A stretch of 64,000 bases of DNA from JAMXLO01 sp963794185 (GTDB lineage: Bacteria; Pseudomonadota; Alphaproteobacteria; Acetobacterales; Acetobacteraceae). A model generated the notes under the pieces. The model did no database searches, was not told the origin of the DNA, and saw nothing but the letters and a program-made list of their open reading frames with translations. The stretch is taken from contig CAWCDM010000125.1 in assembly GCA_963794185.1 (NCBI GenBank), forward strand, positions 46,103 through 110,102, given 5' to 3'. Within the stretch, counting starts at the first letter, position 1; every line of letters starts with the position of its first letter. The position numbers were made by a program, and so were the translations under genes. Below are positions 38,064 through 46,656 of the stretch, piece after piece.

Positions 38064-39697
38064 AGCCGGCGGAGCCGGAACCAACAGGTCTGGTGTAGTC
38101 TCCCCCGCTGGATTGTCCCCGGGGTGGCAGCATGAGCCAGTCGCTGATGGAACGCTACGACGACCGGATCGCCGGGGTGCTGTCATGCTACGACCGTCTG
38201 GTAATCACCGGGACACTGCCGGTGGTGTGCTACGCCGCCGGGATGACCGGGTATCTCAATGCCAATGGCATCCGCATCTTCGACTACCCGGAATTTGCCA
38301 AGACGCTGCGCGATCGCGTGCGCGAGCGAGCGGCATCACTGGCCGCCGAGGCGGGAGTGACCATAGAACATGTCGGCAAGGCGCATATTCGCAAGGAGGA
38401 TGTTGTCGCACGCGTGCTCGCGAAACGTGGCGATCATCCGGGCCTGGTGCACATCATCTCCGCCATGGAGGCCTGCGATGCCTACAAACCCTGGCACGAC
38501 AAGCAGACACACAAGACTTTCATCCGGCCAGACAGCGGCAAGTGCCTGCACTACTATTTCTACTTCCAGGATGCGAAGTTCGGGCTGGTTTATCTGCGGG
38601 TCCCCACATGGTCGCCGTTCCGCCTGCAATTCTACTGCAATGGCCATAGCTGGCTGGCCCGCAAGCTGACGGCGCAGGGTATTGGCTACACCATGGCCGA
38701 CAACGCCTTCGTGCGCATCGACGACTGGGGTCGCGCGCAGCAACTGGCCGACGCCCTCTCGCCCGATCAGTTGCACCGCACCCTGGACGGTTACGCTGCG
38801 CTGTGCTGCCCGGTGTCGGAGGTATTCGGGCAGTCCTATCACTGGAGCCTGATGCAGGTGGAATACGCCACCGACCTGGCGTTCCGCTCCACCACAGCGC
38901 TCGGCCCGCTCTATGAGCAACTGGTCCGCCAGTCGGTGCTGAGCGTAAAGGCCGAGCAGGTCGCCACGTTTCTCGGCCGGCAGATCACGCCATTGCTGGC
39001 CCAAGAGGTCGGCTCGCAGTTCTCCACCCGGATCGAGGGCACCTGCATCAAGCACCGCTTCGGCAAGTGCTCGATCAAGATGTACGACAAGCACGGCATC
39101 GTGCTGCGTATCGAGACGACCACCAACGATGTGTCGTTCTTCAAGCACCACCGCAAGGTGGAACATCGGCAGGGGCCATCGACCCGGGAACTCGCACCGG
39201 TCAAGAAGACGATCGACAGCCTGATCGACCTGCGGGCGATTCTGCTTGGCTGCAACCGGCGCTATATCGCGCATCTGTCTGCGCTCGACGACTTCTCCGC
39301 CGGGGTTCGGGCGCTCGAGCGTGTGACCAAACCACGCGAGGTGGATGGCCGGATCGTCAAGGGGATCAACTTCTTCGAACCAGGAGACAGCGCACTGCTG
39401 CATGCCCTGCAAAATCCTCGAGTCAATATCGCCGGCATCCGCCGGGGCGACCTTTTGCCCGACCTCGGGATATTCTCGCCAACCCGGCTATCGAGACAGT
39501 TGCGCCGGCTGTTGGACATCGGCGTGATCAAGCGCATCACCGGAACCTATCGCTACTACCTCACCAAAGCCGGGCGTGCCGCGGCTGCCGCGGCGGGACG
39601 CCTCACCGAGGCCGTCATCGTTCCGGCTATGATTTGATGGGATTTGGCAGACGGCACGATTCAACGCATGAGGCGAGAAGAGTTCGGCGGTAAGTGA
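38064..39697 (+). mobile_element. Putative 1634-bp single-gene mobile element of unrecognised family
   Basis: The limits are set by the lipoprotein frame and the CTA repeat. The left end begins AGCCGGCGGAGCCGGAAC, which holds a 5-bp hairpin (CCGGC-GGA-GCCGG). The right end finishes GTTCGGCGGTAAGTGA. No terminal inverted repeat of useful length is visible; the ends share only a direct CGGCGG. The only gene occupies 38132-39637 and is not a recognised transposase, integrase or recombinase. Lack of inverted repeats together with a hairpin at one end would suit a single-strand or unconventional mechanism, but this is inference. Confidence 0.65.
38132..39637 (+). CDS. Conserved protein of unknown function carried by the insertion, winged-helix-like C-terminus
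   Basis: A 501-aa intact protein beginning MSQSLMERYDDRIAGVLSCY then DRLVITGTLP. The first 400 residues have distinctive segments: HYYFYFQDAKFGLVYLRVPT, FRLQFYCNGHSWLARKL, GTCIKHRFGKCSIKMYDKHG and VLRIETTTNDVSFFKHHRKV. I know similar proteins as hypotheticals in other proteobacteria, but no function. Residues about 440-490 (LSRQLRRLLDIGVIKRITGT then YRYYLTKAG) look like a winged helix, which may be why relatives are sometimes labelled MarR-like. The mix of basic, His- and Tyr-rich segments with a DNA-binding-like end suits a nucleic-acid-processing enzyme. A GGGGTGG lies upstream of the ATG. It is the only gene in the insertion, so it is the best candidate for the mobility protein. Confidence 0.75.
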   Translation: MSQSLMERYDDRIAGVLSCYDRLVITGTLPVVCYAAGMTGYLNANGIRIFDYPEFAKTLRDRVRERAASLAAEAGVTIEHVGKAHIRKEDVVARVLAKRGDHPGLVHIISAMEACDAYKPWHDKQTHKTFIRPDSGKCLHYYFYFQDAKFGLVYLRVPTWSPFRLQFYCNGHSWLARKLTAQGIGYTMADNAFVRIDDWGRAQQLADALSPDQLHRTLDGYAALCCPVSEVFGQSYHWSLMQVEYATDLAFRSTTALGPLYEQLVRQSVLSVKAEQVATFLGRQITPLLAQEVGSQFSTRIEGTCIKHRFGKCSIKMYDKHGIVLRIETTTNDVSFFKHHRKVEHRQGPSTRELAPVKKTIDSLIDLRAILLGCNRRYIAHLSALDDFSAGVRALERVTKPREVDGRIVKGINFFEPGDSALLHALQNPRVNIAGIRRGDLLPDLGIFSPTRLSRQLRRLLDIGVIKRITGTYRYYLTKAGRAAAAAAGRLTEAVIVPAMI

Positions 39698-39700
39698 CTA
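39698..39700 (+). repeat. Putative 3-bp target-site duplication, right copy (CTA)
   Basis: Matches 38061-38063; the lipoprotein frame resumes across it as TAT ATG CTC. Confidence 0.6.
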
Positions 39701-39909
39701 TATGCTCGAGCTGGAACGCACTGGTCCATAGCGTGCACTCACGACCGTTCCGACCGCACAGCAGCCGGTGTCGCGATGCATGAAGCAGTATTCGATCGCG
39801 CATCGTTCGGAAGCCGAGCCCGAGAGTGCAACCTGGGACCTTCCGGCGACGCCATCAGTCGTTTTGCGACACTGACAGAGATTTGGTCCCCCTTCTGCAG
39901 TTTGCCGCC

Positions 39910-41493
39910 ATGACCGCGGTCGCTGCGTTCGAGCTTGTTCTCCTGCTGCTGACGGTCGCGGTGCTGCTTGCGTTCGTCGCGCGCCGCCTGCACACGCCGC
40001 CCGCTGTCGCGTTTGTGCTCGGGGGCATGCTTCTGGCAGTCACGCCGGGTGTCCGTGTCCTCGATCTCGACCCCGATCTGTACATGGCGCTGTTCCTGCC
40101 ACCGCTGGTCCAGGCTAGCGCATTTTTCACAGTGTGGCGCGCATTCCGAGCCAATCTCCGCCCAATACTGCTGCTCGCTGTCGGCCTGGTGTTCTTCACC
40201 GCGTTTGCGATCGGTTGGGCCGCCAAGACCTTGTTGCCGGATATGCCCTGGGCTGCGGCCTTCACGTTGGGAGCGATCATCTCGCCCACAGATACCGCAG
40301 TCACCGTCTCCGTGCTCGGGCGGCTGCGTATTCCGCAACGCATTGTGACGGTCCTCGAAGGCGAAAGCCTGGTGAATGATGCTTCTGGCTTGGTGCTGTA
40401 CCGTGTTGCCATAGCGGCCGCCATGACCGGCCAGTTCAGCCTGGTCCATGCGGCATCCAGCTTCGTGCTGCTGTTCGTGGGCGGCATCGTTGTCGGCGCG
40501 GCCTGGGGCTATGGCTCCATCTGGGTGTTCCGTCGGCTGCGCGACACCAACCTCGAGATCGCGGCAAGCTTCCTGGTCGCCTGGGCGAGCTATCTGCTCG
40601 CGGAGGCCATCGGTGTCTCCGGCGTGCTGGCCACAACCGCCTGCGGCCTGCTGATGGGCTGGTACCAGCACGAAACCTTCTCTCCGCAGACCCGGATGCA
40701 GGCACGTGCCGCATGGTCGGTTGCGGTGTTCGTTCTGGAAGCGCTTTTATTCATTCTGGTCGGCCTGTCGCTGCACGAAATATTGGCGCGGTTCGACGGG
40801 CATGGCGCGACGAACCTGCTGCCGCTTGCGCTGCTGATTTCGATCGGCGTCATCGCCGCGCGGCTGGCCTGGGTTTTTCCCGCCACCTATCTGCCTCGGC
40901 TGCTCGTTCCCGCAATTCGTCGCCACGATCCATCCCCACCACCCACGGTGCCGCTGTTCATCGGATGGGCTGGAATGCGTGGCGCGGTCAGCCTCGCCGC
41001 CGCATTGGCGCTGCCCACCGATTTCCCCTATCGCGACCCGATCCTGCTGATCACCTTCACCGTGATCCTGGTGACCCTGTTGATCCAGGGCGGCACGCTG
41101 AGTGTCATGATCGGCGTCCTGAAGCTCAATACGAGGGTGGACGACGAGGCGGCGCCGGAGCATGCGCAGGCGCGCGCCGCGATCGCAGCCGCCGCGTTGC
41201 GCGTGATCGAGGAGCGCGCAATTGACCCGCTGGAAGGTGCAATCGCGGCCGACATGCTGCGCGAATACCGGGACCGTGCCGGCTGGCTGGTGCGCGTGAA
41301 CGAGAACGATGCCGTCGTACGCGCCGAACGCACTGCGCGATTTTCTCTCCGTCGCGAGGCCCTTGCCGCCAGTCGGGCGGAGCTGCTTCGTCTGCACCGA
41401 TCGCGAGAGATCGAGGATGATGCTTTGCATGCGCTCGAGCAGGAGTTGGACCTCGAGGAGCTCAGGCTGCGTCCCCAGATCGGATTGGGCTGA
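39910..41493 (+). CDS. CPA1-family Na+/H+ antiporter
   Basis: A 527-aa membrane protein with about twelve hydrophobic segments. The ion-binding region GAIISPTDTAVTVSVLGRLR followed by VLEGESLVNDASGLVLYRVA is diagnostic of the NhaP/CPA1 group, as is WAGMRGAVSLAAALALP in a later helix. A charged cytoplasmic tail of about 120 residues (from NTRVDDEAAPEHAQ) follows the last helix. It exchanges Na+ or K+ for H+ and should help pH and salt balance. The start MTAVAAFELV at 39910 is preferred to an upstream in-frame start. The frame is intact, directly beside the insertion. Confidence 0.9.
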   Translation: MTAVAAFELVLLLLTVAVLLAFVARRLHTPPAVAFVLGGMLLAVTPGVRVLDLDPDLYMALFLPPLVQASAFFTVWRAFRANLRPILLLAVGLVFFTAFAIGWAAKTLLPDMPWAAAFTLGAIISPTDTAVTVSVLGRLRIPQRIVTVLEGESLVNDASGLVLYRVAIAAAMTGQFSLVHAASSFVLLFVGGIVVGAAWGYGSIWVFRRLRDTNLEIAASFLVAWASYLLAEAIGVSGVLATTACGLLMGWYQHETFSPQTRMQARAAWSVAVFVLEALLFILVGLSLHEILARFDGHGATNLLPLALLISIGVIAARLAWVFPATYLPRLLVPAIRRHDPSPPPTVPLFIGWAGMRGAVSLAAALALPTDFPYRDPILLITFTVILVTLLIQGGTLSVMIGVLKLNTRVDDEAAPEHAQARAAIAAAALRVIEERAIDPLEGAIAADMLREYRDRAGWLVRVNENDAVVRAERTARFSLRREALAASRAELLRLHRSREIEDDALHALEQELDLEELRLRPQIGLG

Positions 41494-41545
41494 TGCAGGT
41501 CTGCAAGAAAGCCGCGGGGGAAATTCTGGCGGAGACGCCCGGATC

Positions 41546-42414
41546 GTGAGTGGCCGCGACGACACTGACGAGTTCGAGGAACTCGATGCATCGGCCCTGT
41601 TCGGGGCCGCCCGGTATCTGCTGCAGAACAGGGATGTCGGGGATGCCAATTCGATCCATTGCTGCATTTCATTCGCTTCGGCTGGCATGAGGGACGCAAG
41701 CCGAACCGATATTTCGACCCGACCTGGTATCTTGAACACCAATCCGATGTGCACGAAGCGGGCATGAGTCCGCTACTGCACTGTGTGCGTCACGGCGACC
41801 ACGAGGGGCACTGGCCGATCCGGCACTTCGATCCTGTATGGTATCGCACCGCCCACGACCTGCTGCCGGAGGCGTTGCGCTGGCGCATTTCCTCACGCTG
41901 AGGACCACCGGCTGCTTCGCGCCGGTGCCGGAGCTGTGGTCAGTCCTGCACCTCGTGCCCTATCGCGACGATCCGGGCTCCGGCGACGACCCGTTTGCGC
42001 ATTACCTGGACGACATGCAGCGCCTGCAGTGCGAGCCGTTCCCCGATCTTCCTGTCATCATGGCCTCGGGCCTGATCGACCCGAGGTACCACCTGATCAA
42101 CGGCATCGACATGCGCGCGGCGGCGCTGGACGCAACCGAGCATTTCTGCCGCCTCGGCTGGCGCGAAGGGCGCAAGCCGAACACCCATTTCGATGTTCAC
42201 CGGTACCTCCACACCAACCCCGACGTTGCGCGTGAAGATCAATCCATTGGTGCACCATACTCTCGGGGGAGAGGCGGCCGGACGCAGGCTCGTCCCAGAT
42301 TTCGATCCTGACCGGTATCGCGGGACCTACGGGCTTGAACCGGGGCAGAATGCGCTCGCTCATTTTCTGGCGCACCGGCAGCGCCAGGCGTTTAGCCGGG
42401 CAGAACCTCCGTGA
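41546..42414 (+). pseudogene. Protein with repeated FGWxEGRxPxxxFDxxxYLxxxPDV motifs, frameshifted
   Basis: A tandem-repeat protein of the kind found fused to, or next to, polysaccharide glycosyltransferases. Repeat units are LLHFIRFGWHEGRKPNRYFD then PTWYLEHQSDV, LLHCVRHGDHEGHWPIRHFD then PVWYRT, FCRLGWREGRKPNTHFDVHR then YLHTNPDV, and a final FDPDRYRGTYGLEPGQNALA. They are split over three frames, with breaks near 41646, 41873 and 42232. Restoring one base at each (for example CCCAATTC at the first) rejoins them. The GTG start at 41546 has no strong ribosome-binding site. Function is unknown; a structural or scaffolding role in glycan assembly is possible. Confidence 0.75.
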
Positions 42415-42491
42415 CGCCGATGGCGGCTGCAGGGGCTGCCAGAGCAAGGTCCGGAACGTGCAATCCTGAGCAGCTCGCCTATGTTGTGCCT

Positions 42492-43193
42492 ATGCCACTC
42501 AGCTCCCTACCGGCCATCGATTGGCCCCACACCGCCGCCGACCTCACTGCACATGGCTATGCGACAACGCGCCTGCTTGACGCGGCGACGTGCCGTGGAT
42601 TGGCCGCACTCTACGACGACGAGGCGCGCTTCCGCAGCCGAGTCGTGATGCAGAAGCACAGCTTCGGCCGCGGCGAATACAAATACCTATCCTATCCGCT
42701 GCCGGACCCGGTCGGACTGCTGCGCGCCACGCTCTATCCGCACCTCGCTGCCATCGCCAACGAGTGGCGCCAAACGCTGGGCGACGAAGGCCGGTTCCCG
42801 GCGACGCTGGAGGTGTTCCTGGACGAATGCCACGCAGCGGGACAGACGCGGCCGACCCCGCTGCTGTTGCGCTACGGCCCTGATGACTACAATTGCCTCC
42901 ACCAGGATCTATACGGCTCCATGGTGTTCCCGCTGCAACTTACGCTGCTGCTGAGCGACCCCGTCACCGAGTTCACCGGCGGCGAGTTCGTGCTGGTGGA
43001 GCAGCGCCCACGTGCCCAGTCGCGTGTCGAGGTCATCCCGCTGGCCCAGGGCGAGGCGGTGATCTTCCCGGTGCACCATCGGCCGGCGCAGGGCACACGC
43101 GGCCCGTATCGCGTGACAATGCGTCACGGCGTCAGCCGCGTGCTCAGCGGCCGGCGTCACACGCTTGGGATCATCTTCCACGACGCCGCCTGA
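42492..43193 (+). CDS. 2OG-Fe(II) oxygenase
   Basis: A 233-aa non-heme iron dioxygenase. The iron ligands are the His and Asp in YNCLHQDLYG and a distal His in the VHHRP or MRHGVSRV region. The 2-oxoglutarate-binding arginine is probably in GRRHTLGIIFHDA. The core FPLQLTLLLSDPVTEFTGGE followed by FVLVEQRPRAQSR is the prolyl-hydroxylase-like fold. The ATG at 42492 (MPLSSLPAIDWPHT) starts the conserved part; the frame is open further upstream. The substrate is unknown. The intact gene follows the broken repeat protein. Confidence 0.85.
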   Translation: MPLSSLPAIDWPHTAADLTAHGYATTRLLDAATCRGLAALYDDEARFRSRVVMQKHSFGRGEYKYLSYPLPDPVGLLRATLYPHLAAIANEWRQTLGDEGRFPATLEVFLDECHAAGQTRPTPLLLRYGPDDYNCLHQDLYGSMVFPLQLTLLLSDPVTEFTGGEFVLVEQRPRAQSRVEVIPLAQGEAVIFPVHHRPAQGTRGPYRVTMRHGVSRVLSGRRHTLGIIFHDAA

Positions 43194-43212
43194 GGACGGT
43201 CCGGCTCGTCGG

Positions 43213-44034
43213 CTAGCTGCGTACCAGCCGCCCGGCGCCTTCGATCACCGCATCCCAATCGTCTAGTTCGCGGTTCACCGGCGCGACCAGCACGTGCTGC
43301 ACGCCCACCGCCTCGTATGCCGCCAGCCGGTCGCGCAGCTCACCCAGATCCTTGCCGTCCCAATGCGTGCGCATCGATATCGTGAAGTCGGCGCCCGGCC
43401 GCTCCGCGCGCAGGCGCTTCACGACCGGCGCGGCCTGTTCCGGCGTCTCGCGGCTGCCATGCCAGCCATCGGCGATGCGCGCGGTGCGCTTCAGGGCCGC
43501 GTCCGAGCTGCCGCCGATCCACAGCGGAATTCGACTGACCGGCTGCGGCGTCATCGTCATATCGACGATCTTCGCCGGAATGTACTTCGCCTCGAATGTC
43601 ACCGGATCCTGCGACCACACCGCGCGCATCATCGCGATGCCCTCGTCCATGCGTCGCCCGCGTTCCCTGAACGGCACGCCGAGAGCGGCAAACTCCGGCT
43701 CCAGCCAGCCCACGCCGGCACCCAGGATCAGCCGTCCGTTGGAGAGATTGTGCAGGCTCGCCAGCTCCTTCGCCAGTGGCAGCGGATGGCGCATCGGCAG
43801 CACCAGCACCGTGGTGCCGAGGCGCACGCGCTCGGTCACCGCGGCGGCATAGCTCAGCGTCACCACCGGATCGTAGAACAGCGGCGAGCGCGGGAATTCC
43901 TTGCGCGGCACGATGATGTGCTCGCTCACCCAAACATCGGCGAATCCCAGCGCCTCGGCGCGCATCGCGTGGCGCCGGATCAGCGCCGGTGTCGCCTGCT
44001 CGCCGGCGTGCGGCAGATGGATGCCGAGCTGCAT
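43213..44034 (-). CDS. Luciferase-like (LLM-class, F420/FMN-dependent) oxidoreductase
   Basis: A 273-aa TIM-barrel enzyme starting MQLGIHLPHAGEQATPALIR. Typical LLM features are ADVWVSEHIIVP, VRLGTTVLVLPMRHPLPLAK, LHNLSNGRLILGAGVGWLEP and RIPLWIGGSSDAALKRTARI. Members use reduced FMN or F420 to oxidise small organic molecules. It diverges from the SMP-30 gene with 63 bp between starts, so the two probably share a regulatory region. The frame is intact. Confidence 0.88.
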   Translation of the reverse strand: MQLGIHLPHAGEQATPALIRRHAMRAEALGFADVWVSEHIIVPRKEFPRSPLFYDPVVTLSYAAAVTERVRLGTTVLVLPMRHPLPLAKELASLHNLSNGRLILGAGVGWLEPEFAALGVPFRERGRRMDEGIAMMRAVWSQDPVTFEAKYIPAKIVDMTMTPQPVSRIPLWIGGSSDAALKRTARIADGWHGSRETPEQAAPVVKRLRAERPGADFTISMRTHWDGKDLGELRDRLAAYEAVGVQHVLVAPVNRELDDWDAVIEGAGRLVRS

Positions 44035-44081
44035 GGTGTTGTCCCTCCGGTGTCCGGCGCACACAATGCGCCGAATGCCAC

Positions 44082-44088
44082 GAGGAGG
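44082..44088 (+). promoter_or_regulatory. Ribosome-binding site for the SMP-30 gene
   Basis: GAGGAGG nine bases before the ATG at 44098; it fixes that start. Confidence 0.75.
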
Positions 44089-44097
44089 AAACCGAAC

Positions 44098-45045
44098 ATG
44101 ACATCGCGATGGAACTCGCCGGCGCCGATCCGCTACCCGGATCCAAACATCGTCGCGCTCGATCCGCGCTTCGAGCGCATCGCGCTGGGCCACGCGGCGA
44201 TCGAGCGCATTGCCGGCGACTGCCGCTTCACCGAGGGCCCGGTGTGGTTCGGCGACACGCGCCAGCTGCTGTTCAGCGACATCCCGAACGACCGCATCAT
44301 GCGCTGGGACGAGGAGACCGGGGCGGTGAGCGTGTTCCGCCGGCCGTCGCACTACGCGAACGGCAACACCCGCGACCGCCAGGGCCGGCTGATCACCTGC
44401 GAGATGGATGCGCAGCGCCTGACCCGCACCGATTACGACGGCTCGATCACCGTGCTGGCCGAGCGGTTCGACGGCAAGCGGCTGACCGGGCCGAACGACG
44501 TGGTGGTGAAGTCGGACGGCTCGATCTGGTTCAGCGACAACGGCGCCGGCATCCGCGGCAACTATCTGGGGCACACGGGCACGCCGGAGCTGCCGTATCG
44601 CGTGTACCGCATCGACGGGCGGACCGGCGAGATGTCGGTCGCGATCGACGACATGGCGCGGCCGAACGGGCTTGCGTTCTCGCCGGACGAGCAGCGGCTG
44701 TATGTCGTGGATACGCCGGCTGATCCGAAGACCACGCATGTCTATGACATCGTGGCGGACGGCACCAGGGCAGTGAATGGGCGTGTGTTCTTTGCGACGC
44801 CGGGCTGGGCGGACGGCATCCGCTGCGACACCGAGGGCAATGTATGGTGCGGGTTCTCCGGCGGCGAGGCCGATGACGGCGTCGCCGTGTTCGCGCCTGA
44901 CGGCACGTTGATCGGCCGCATCCTGCTGCCGGAACGCTGCGCCAATGTCTGCTTCGGCGGCGTGAAACGGAACCGGCTGTTCATGGCCGCGAGTCAGTCC
45001 GTTTACGCAGTTTACGTGGAGGCGCAGGGCGCGCCGGGTGGCTGA
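44098..45045 (+). CDS. SMP-30/gluconolactonase family protein
   Basis: A 315-aa six-bladed propeller lactonase. The metal-binding glutamate is in CRFTEGPVWFGDTRQLLFSD. Further ligands are expected in RLTGPNDVVVKSDGSIWFSD and ARPNGLAFSPDEQRLYVVD; the last blade is GWADGIRCDTEGNVWCGFSG. The enzyme opens sugar or related lactones with a divalent metal. No signal peptide, so cytoplasmic. It is intact and well spaced from a strong ribosome-binding site. Confidence 0.92.
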   Translation: MTSRWNSPAPIRYPDPNIVALDPRFERIALGHAAIERIAGDCRFTEGPVWFGDTRQLLFSDIPNDRIMRWDEETGAVSVFRRPSHYANGNTRDRQGRLITCEMDAQRLTRTDYDGSITVLAERFDGKRLTGPNDVVVKSDGSIWFSDNGAGIRGNYLGHTGTPELPYRVYRIDGRTGEMSVAIDDMARPNGLAFSPDEQRLYVVDTPADPKTTHVYDIVADGTRAVNGRVFFATPGWADGIRCDTEGNVWCGFSGGEADDGVAVFAPDGTLIGRILLPERCANVCFGGVKRNRLFMAASQSVYAVYVEAQGAPGG

Positions 45046-45182
45046 TGCGGTTGGTGGGTTGCGCTGCGCCACTCCAGCCACCGCAGCGCAGCAGAATATT
45101 TTCCCGTGCCTTTGCGGTACTGGCGTGGTTAAATTCCGCGTTGCAGGCGGGATAACGCCGCCGCACACATGGGGAGAATCAA

Positions 45183-45875
45183 ATGATCACGTCACGAAGA
45201 GCGGCTCTCACCGTTGGCGTCGCTGCCTTGCTGGCAGTTGGGTTGCTCGGTCCGGCCACGGCCGAGGAGAAGCTCGTCGGCACGTATGGCGAGGAGCGAA
45301 CGATATTGGCGTTCAAATTACCCGATGCGGCGGTGCGGAAGCTGCTGCCGGAAGGGTGGGAGGCGGCGCCGGTTCCCGCTGGCCCCTCGAAGGACGCCAA
45401 TCTGATGGTCAACTTCATCGACTGGTTGACGGTGCAGAACCCTGATGGCAAGCTTGGAGAGATCGCGCGCCTTGTGGCCTTGGCTGTCCCGGCCCGGAAA
45501 AATGGCACCGAGGCAAGCATGCCCATGGTGGTCGCCGGTTTGGTATCGGCGCCCAGCCTTGCACCTGGACCCTATGGCACCTTCGCGCTGGCCAAGGTGA
45601 CGGTCGACCGGCACATCCACACCGATGCGGCGGGCGCCTCGATGGGGGAGGAGGCGTGGGAATTCAAAGGCGAGAAAGGCGAGTCGGTGGAGCTTCAGCT
45701 CAAATACGCTCGCGGCGTCGCCACGCGCGGCAAGACGGAGGCGAAGGTCCATTCCGCGATCAAGCCGGACTATTATCGCATCTACCGGAGCAAGTCGGCC
45801 AACGACGTGGTGAAAAGCGCGGTGACCGGTGTCGATCGCACACAGAGCTTTGTGTTCAAGGCATCGGGGGGCTAA
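45183..45875 (+). CDS. Exported protein of unknown function
   Basis: A 230-aa protein with a clear Sec signal (RRAALTVGVAALLAVGLLGP, cleavage after ATA). Mature sequence includes EERTILAFKLPDAAVRKLLP, NLMVNFIDWLTVQNPDGK and SAIKPDYYRIYRSKSANDVV. The opening KLPDAAVRKLLPEGWEAAP and the small-beta character faintly recall acetoacetate-decarboxylase-like folds, but I would not assign it. It should be periplasmic. It lies downstream of the lactonase in the same direction, with 137 bp between. Confidence 0.75.
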   Translation: MITSRRAALTVGVAALLAVGLLGPATAEEKLVGTYGEERTILAFKLPDAAVRKLLPEGWEAAPVPAGPSKDANLMVNFIDWLTVQNPDGKLGEIARLVALAVPARKNGTEASMPMVVAGLVSAPSLAPGPYGTFALAKVTVDRHIHTDAAGASMGEEAWEFKGEKGESVELQLKYARGVATRGKTEAKVHSAIKPDYYRIYRSKSANDVVKSAVTGVDRTQSFVFKASGG

Positions 45876-46060
45876 TGTCGCAGATCTTCGATGGCTCGGA
45901 ACAGCTGGTCAGCATCACATCGCTGCCGTGGTACTTGCGTCAGGTGACATTGCCGGACCAGGTGACGCAATAGCAATAACTGTGGCACGGAAGGTGCTGT
46001 AACTGTCTAGCTGGGGAAACCATAGCCTTGGTTGCTTGATCCGCCCGGAGCACACTCCAA

Positions 46061-46098
46061 ATGAGGCTGGTGCACTCGCGCGCACCAGCCTCATTTTG
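46061..46098 (+). terminator. Intrinsic terminator hairpin
   Basis: A perfect 13-bp stem, ATGAGGCTGGTGC pairing with GCACCAGCCTCAT, around an 8-base loop and followed by TTTTGTTG. It lies 190 bp after the exported-protein gene and before the convergent GFA gene. It would terminate rightward transcripts; on the other strand there is no T tract. Confidence 0.8.
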
Positions 46099-46170
46099 TT
46101 GATGGGCATCGATTTTGCAAGAAGCGGCGACTCTGCACGGAACGGCGCTCAGGGCAAGGCTCGCCGCGGC

Positions 46171-46599
46171 TTACTCCGGGACGACCTCACCCGAGCCACC
46201 GAACTCGGCCGGGAAATCCCGCAGTTTCGGTAGTCCGTCGCGCATCGGCAGCACTGTCTCGGCATAGTTGACGTGAACCTGTGGCGCGAACTTAAGTCCT
46301 GGAATGGTCGCGGCGAAAACGTCGATCATTTTCAGCGGCGGGTGCGCAGTCATCAGATGGCCGCCGCAGAGCCGACAGAACTGCCGATGGCTCAGTTCCG
46401 TTTTGTTATAGGTCGCGACATGTTCCGCGCCCTTGACCACGTTCACCGCTTCCGGCGCCCAAAGGGTGAAGGCGTTCACAGGGCCGCCCGACCAGGAACG
46501 ACACGATCGGCAATGGCAATAGCCCATCGCGTTGGGTTGGCCGGCAACCTCGATCTCGACAGCGCCACAGAAGCACGTGCCGGAATGTGAACCACTCAT
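46171..46599 (-). CDS. GFA/CENP-V family zinc protein
   Basis: A 142-aa protein with cysteine motifs GTCFCGAVEIEV, GYCHCRSCRSWSGG and QFCRLCGGHL, which bind one or two zinc ions in the GFA (glutathione-dependent formaldehyde-activating) fold. Many members are not formaldehyde enzymes and their role is unknown. It is intact and probably monocistronic, with a gap on both sides. Confidence 0.9.
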   Translation of the reverse strand: MSGSHSGTCFCGAVEIEVAGQPNAMGYCHCRSCRSWSGGPVNAFTLWAPEAVNVVKGAEHVATYNKTELSHRQFCRLCGGHLMTAHPPLKMIDVFAATIPGLKFAPQVHVNYAETVLPMRDGLPKLRDFPAEFGGSGEVVPE

Positions 46600-46656
46600 G
46601 GTTTTTCGTCCTTTGCCTTTCTATTTGTGAGCCGTGGTAGCTCGGAAACGCATCAA

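Larger units (their letters stand above)
37612..39731 (+). pseudogene. Putative outer lipoprotein gene, split by the 38064-39697 insertion
   Basis: The 5' part starts at the ATG at 37612 (an upstream ATG at 37564 is also open). It has a lipoprotein signal, ACLMLFACSG, with Cys19 as the lipidation site, then a Pro-rich linker and a small beta-rich domain (GTYTGTATVLDTGG, GFRGTIAADGGLQ, GATFRGQLDILGRFGS). It ends PGCT at a TAA made by the insertion. On the far side, 39699-39731 reads YMLELERTGP and stop. Joining the halves at the shared CTA gives ...GCTYMLELERTGP in one frame, a natural end for this type of protein of about 161 aa. The split protein lacks only its last strand, so it might still be made and exported. 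Confidence 0.75.

Noticed and set aside
38064..39697. Terminal inverted repeats on the lipoprotein insertion
   Set aside because: The ends match only weakly (GCCGGAAC against GCCGAAC in inverted orientation, offset). Not enough to claim repeats.
45183..45875. Calling the exported protein an acetoacetate decarboxylase-like enzyme
   Set aside because: Resemblance is faint and the catalytic lysine context is absent.
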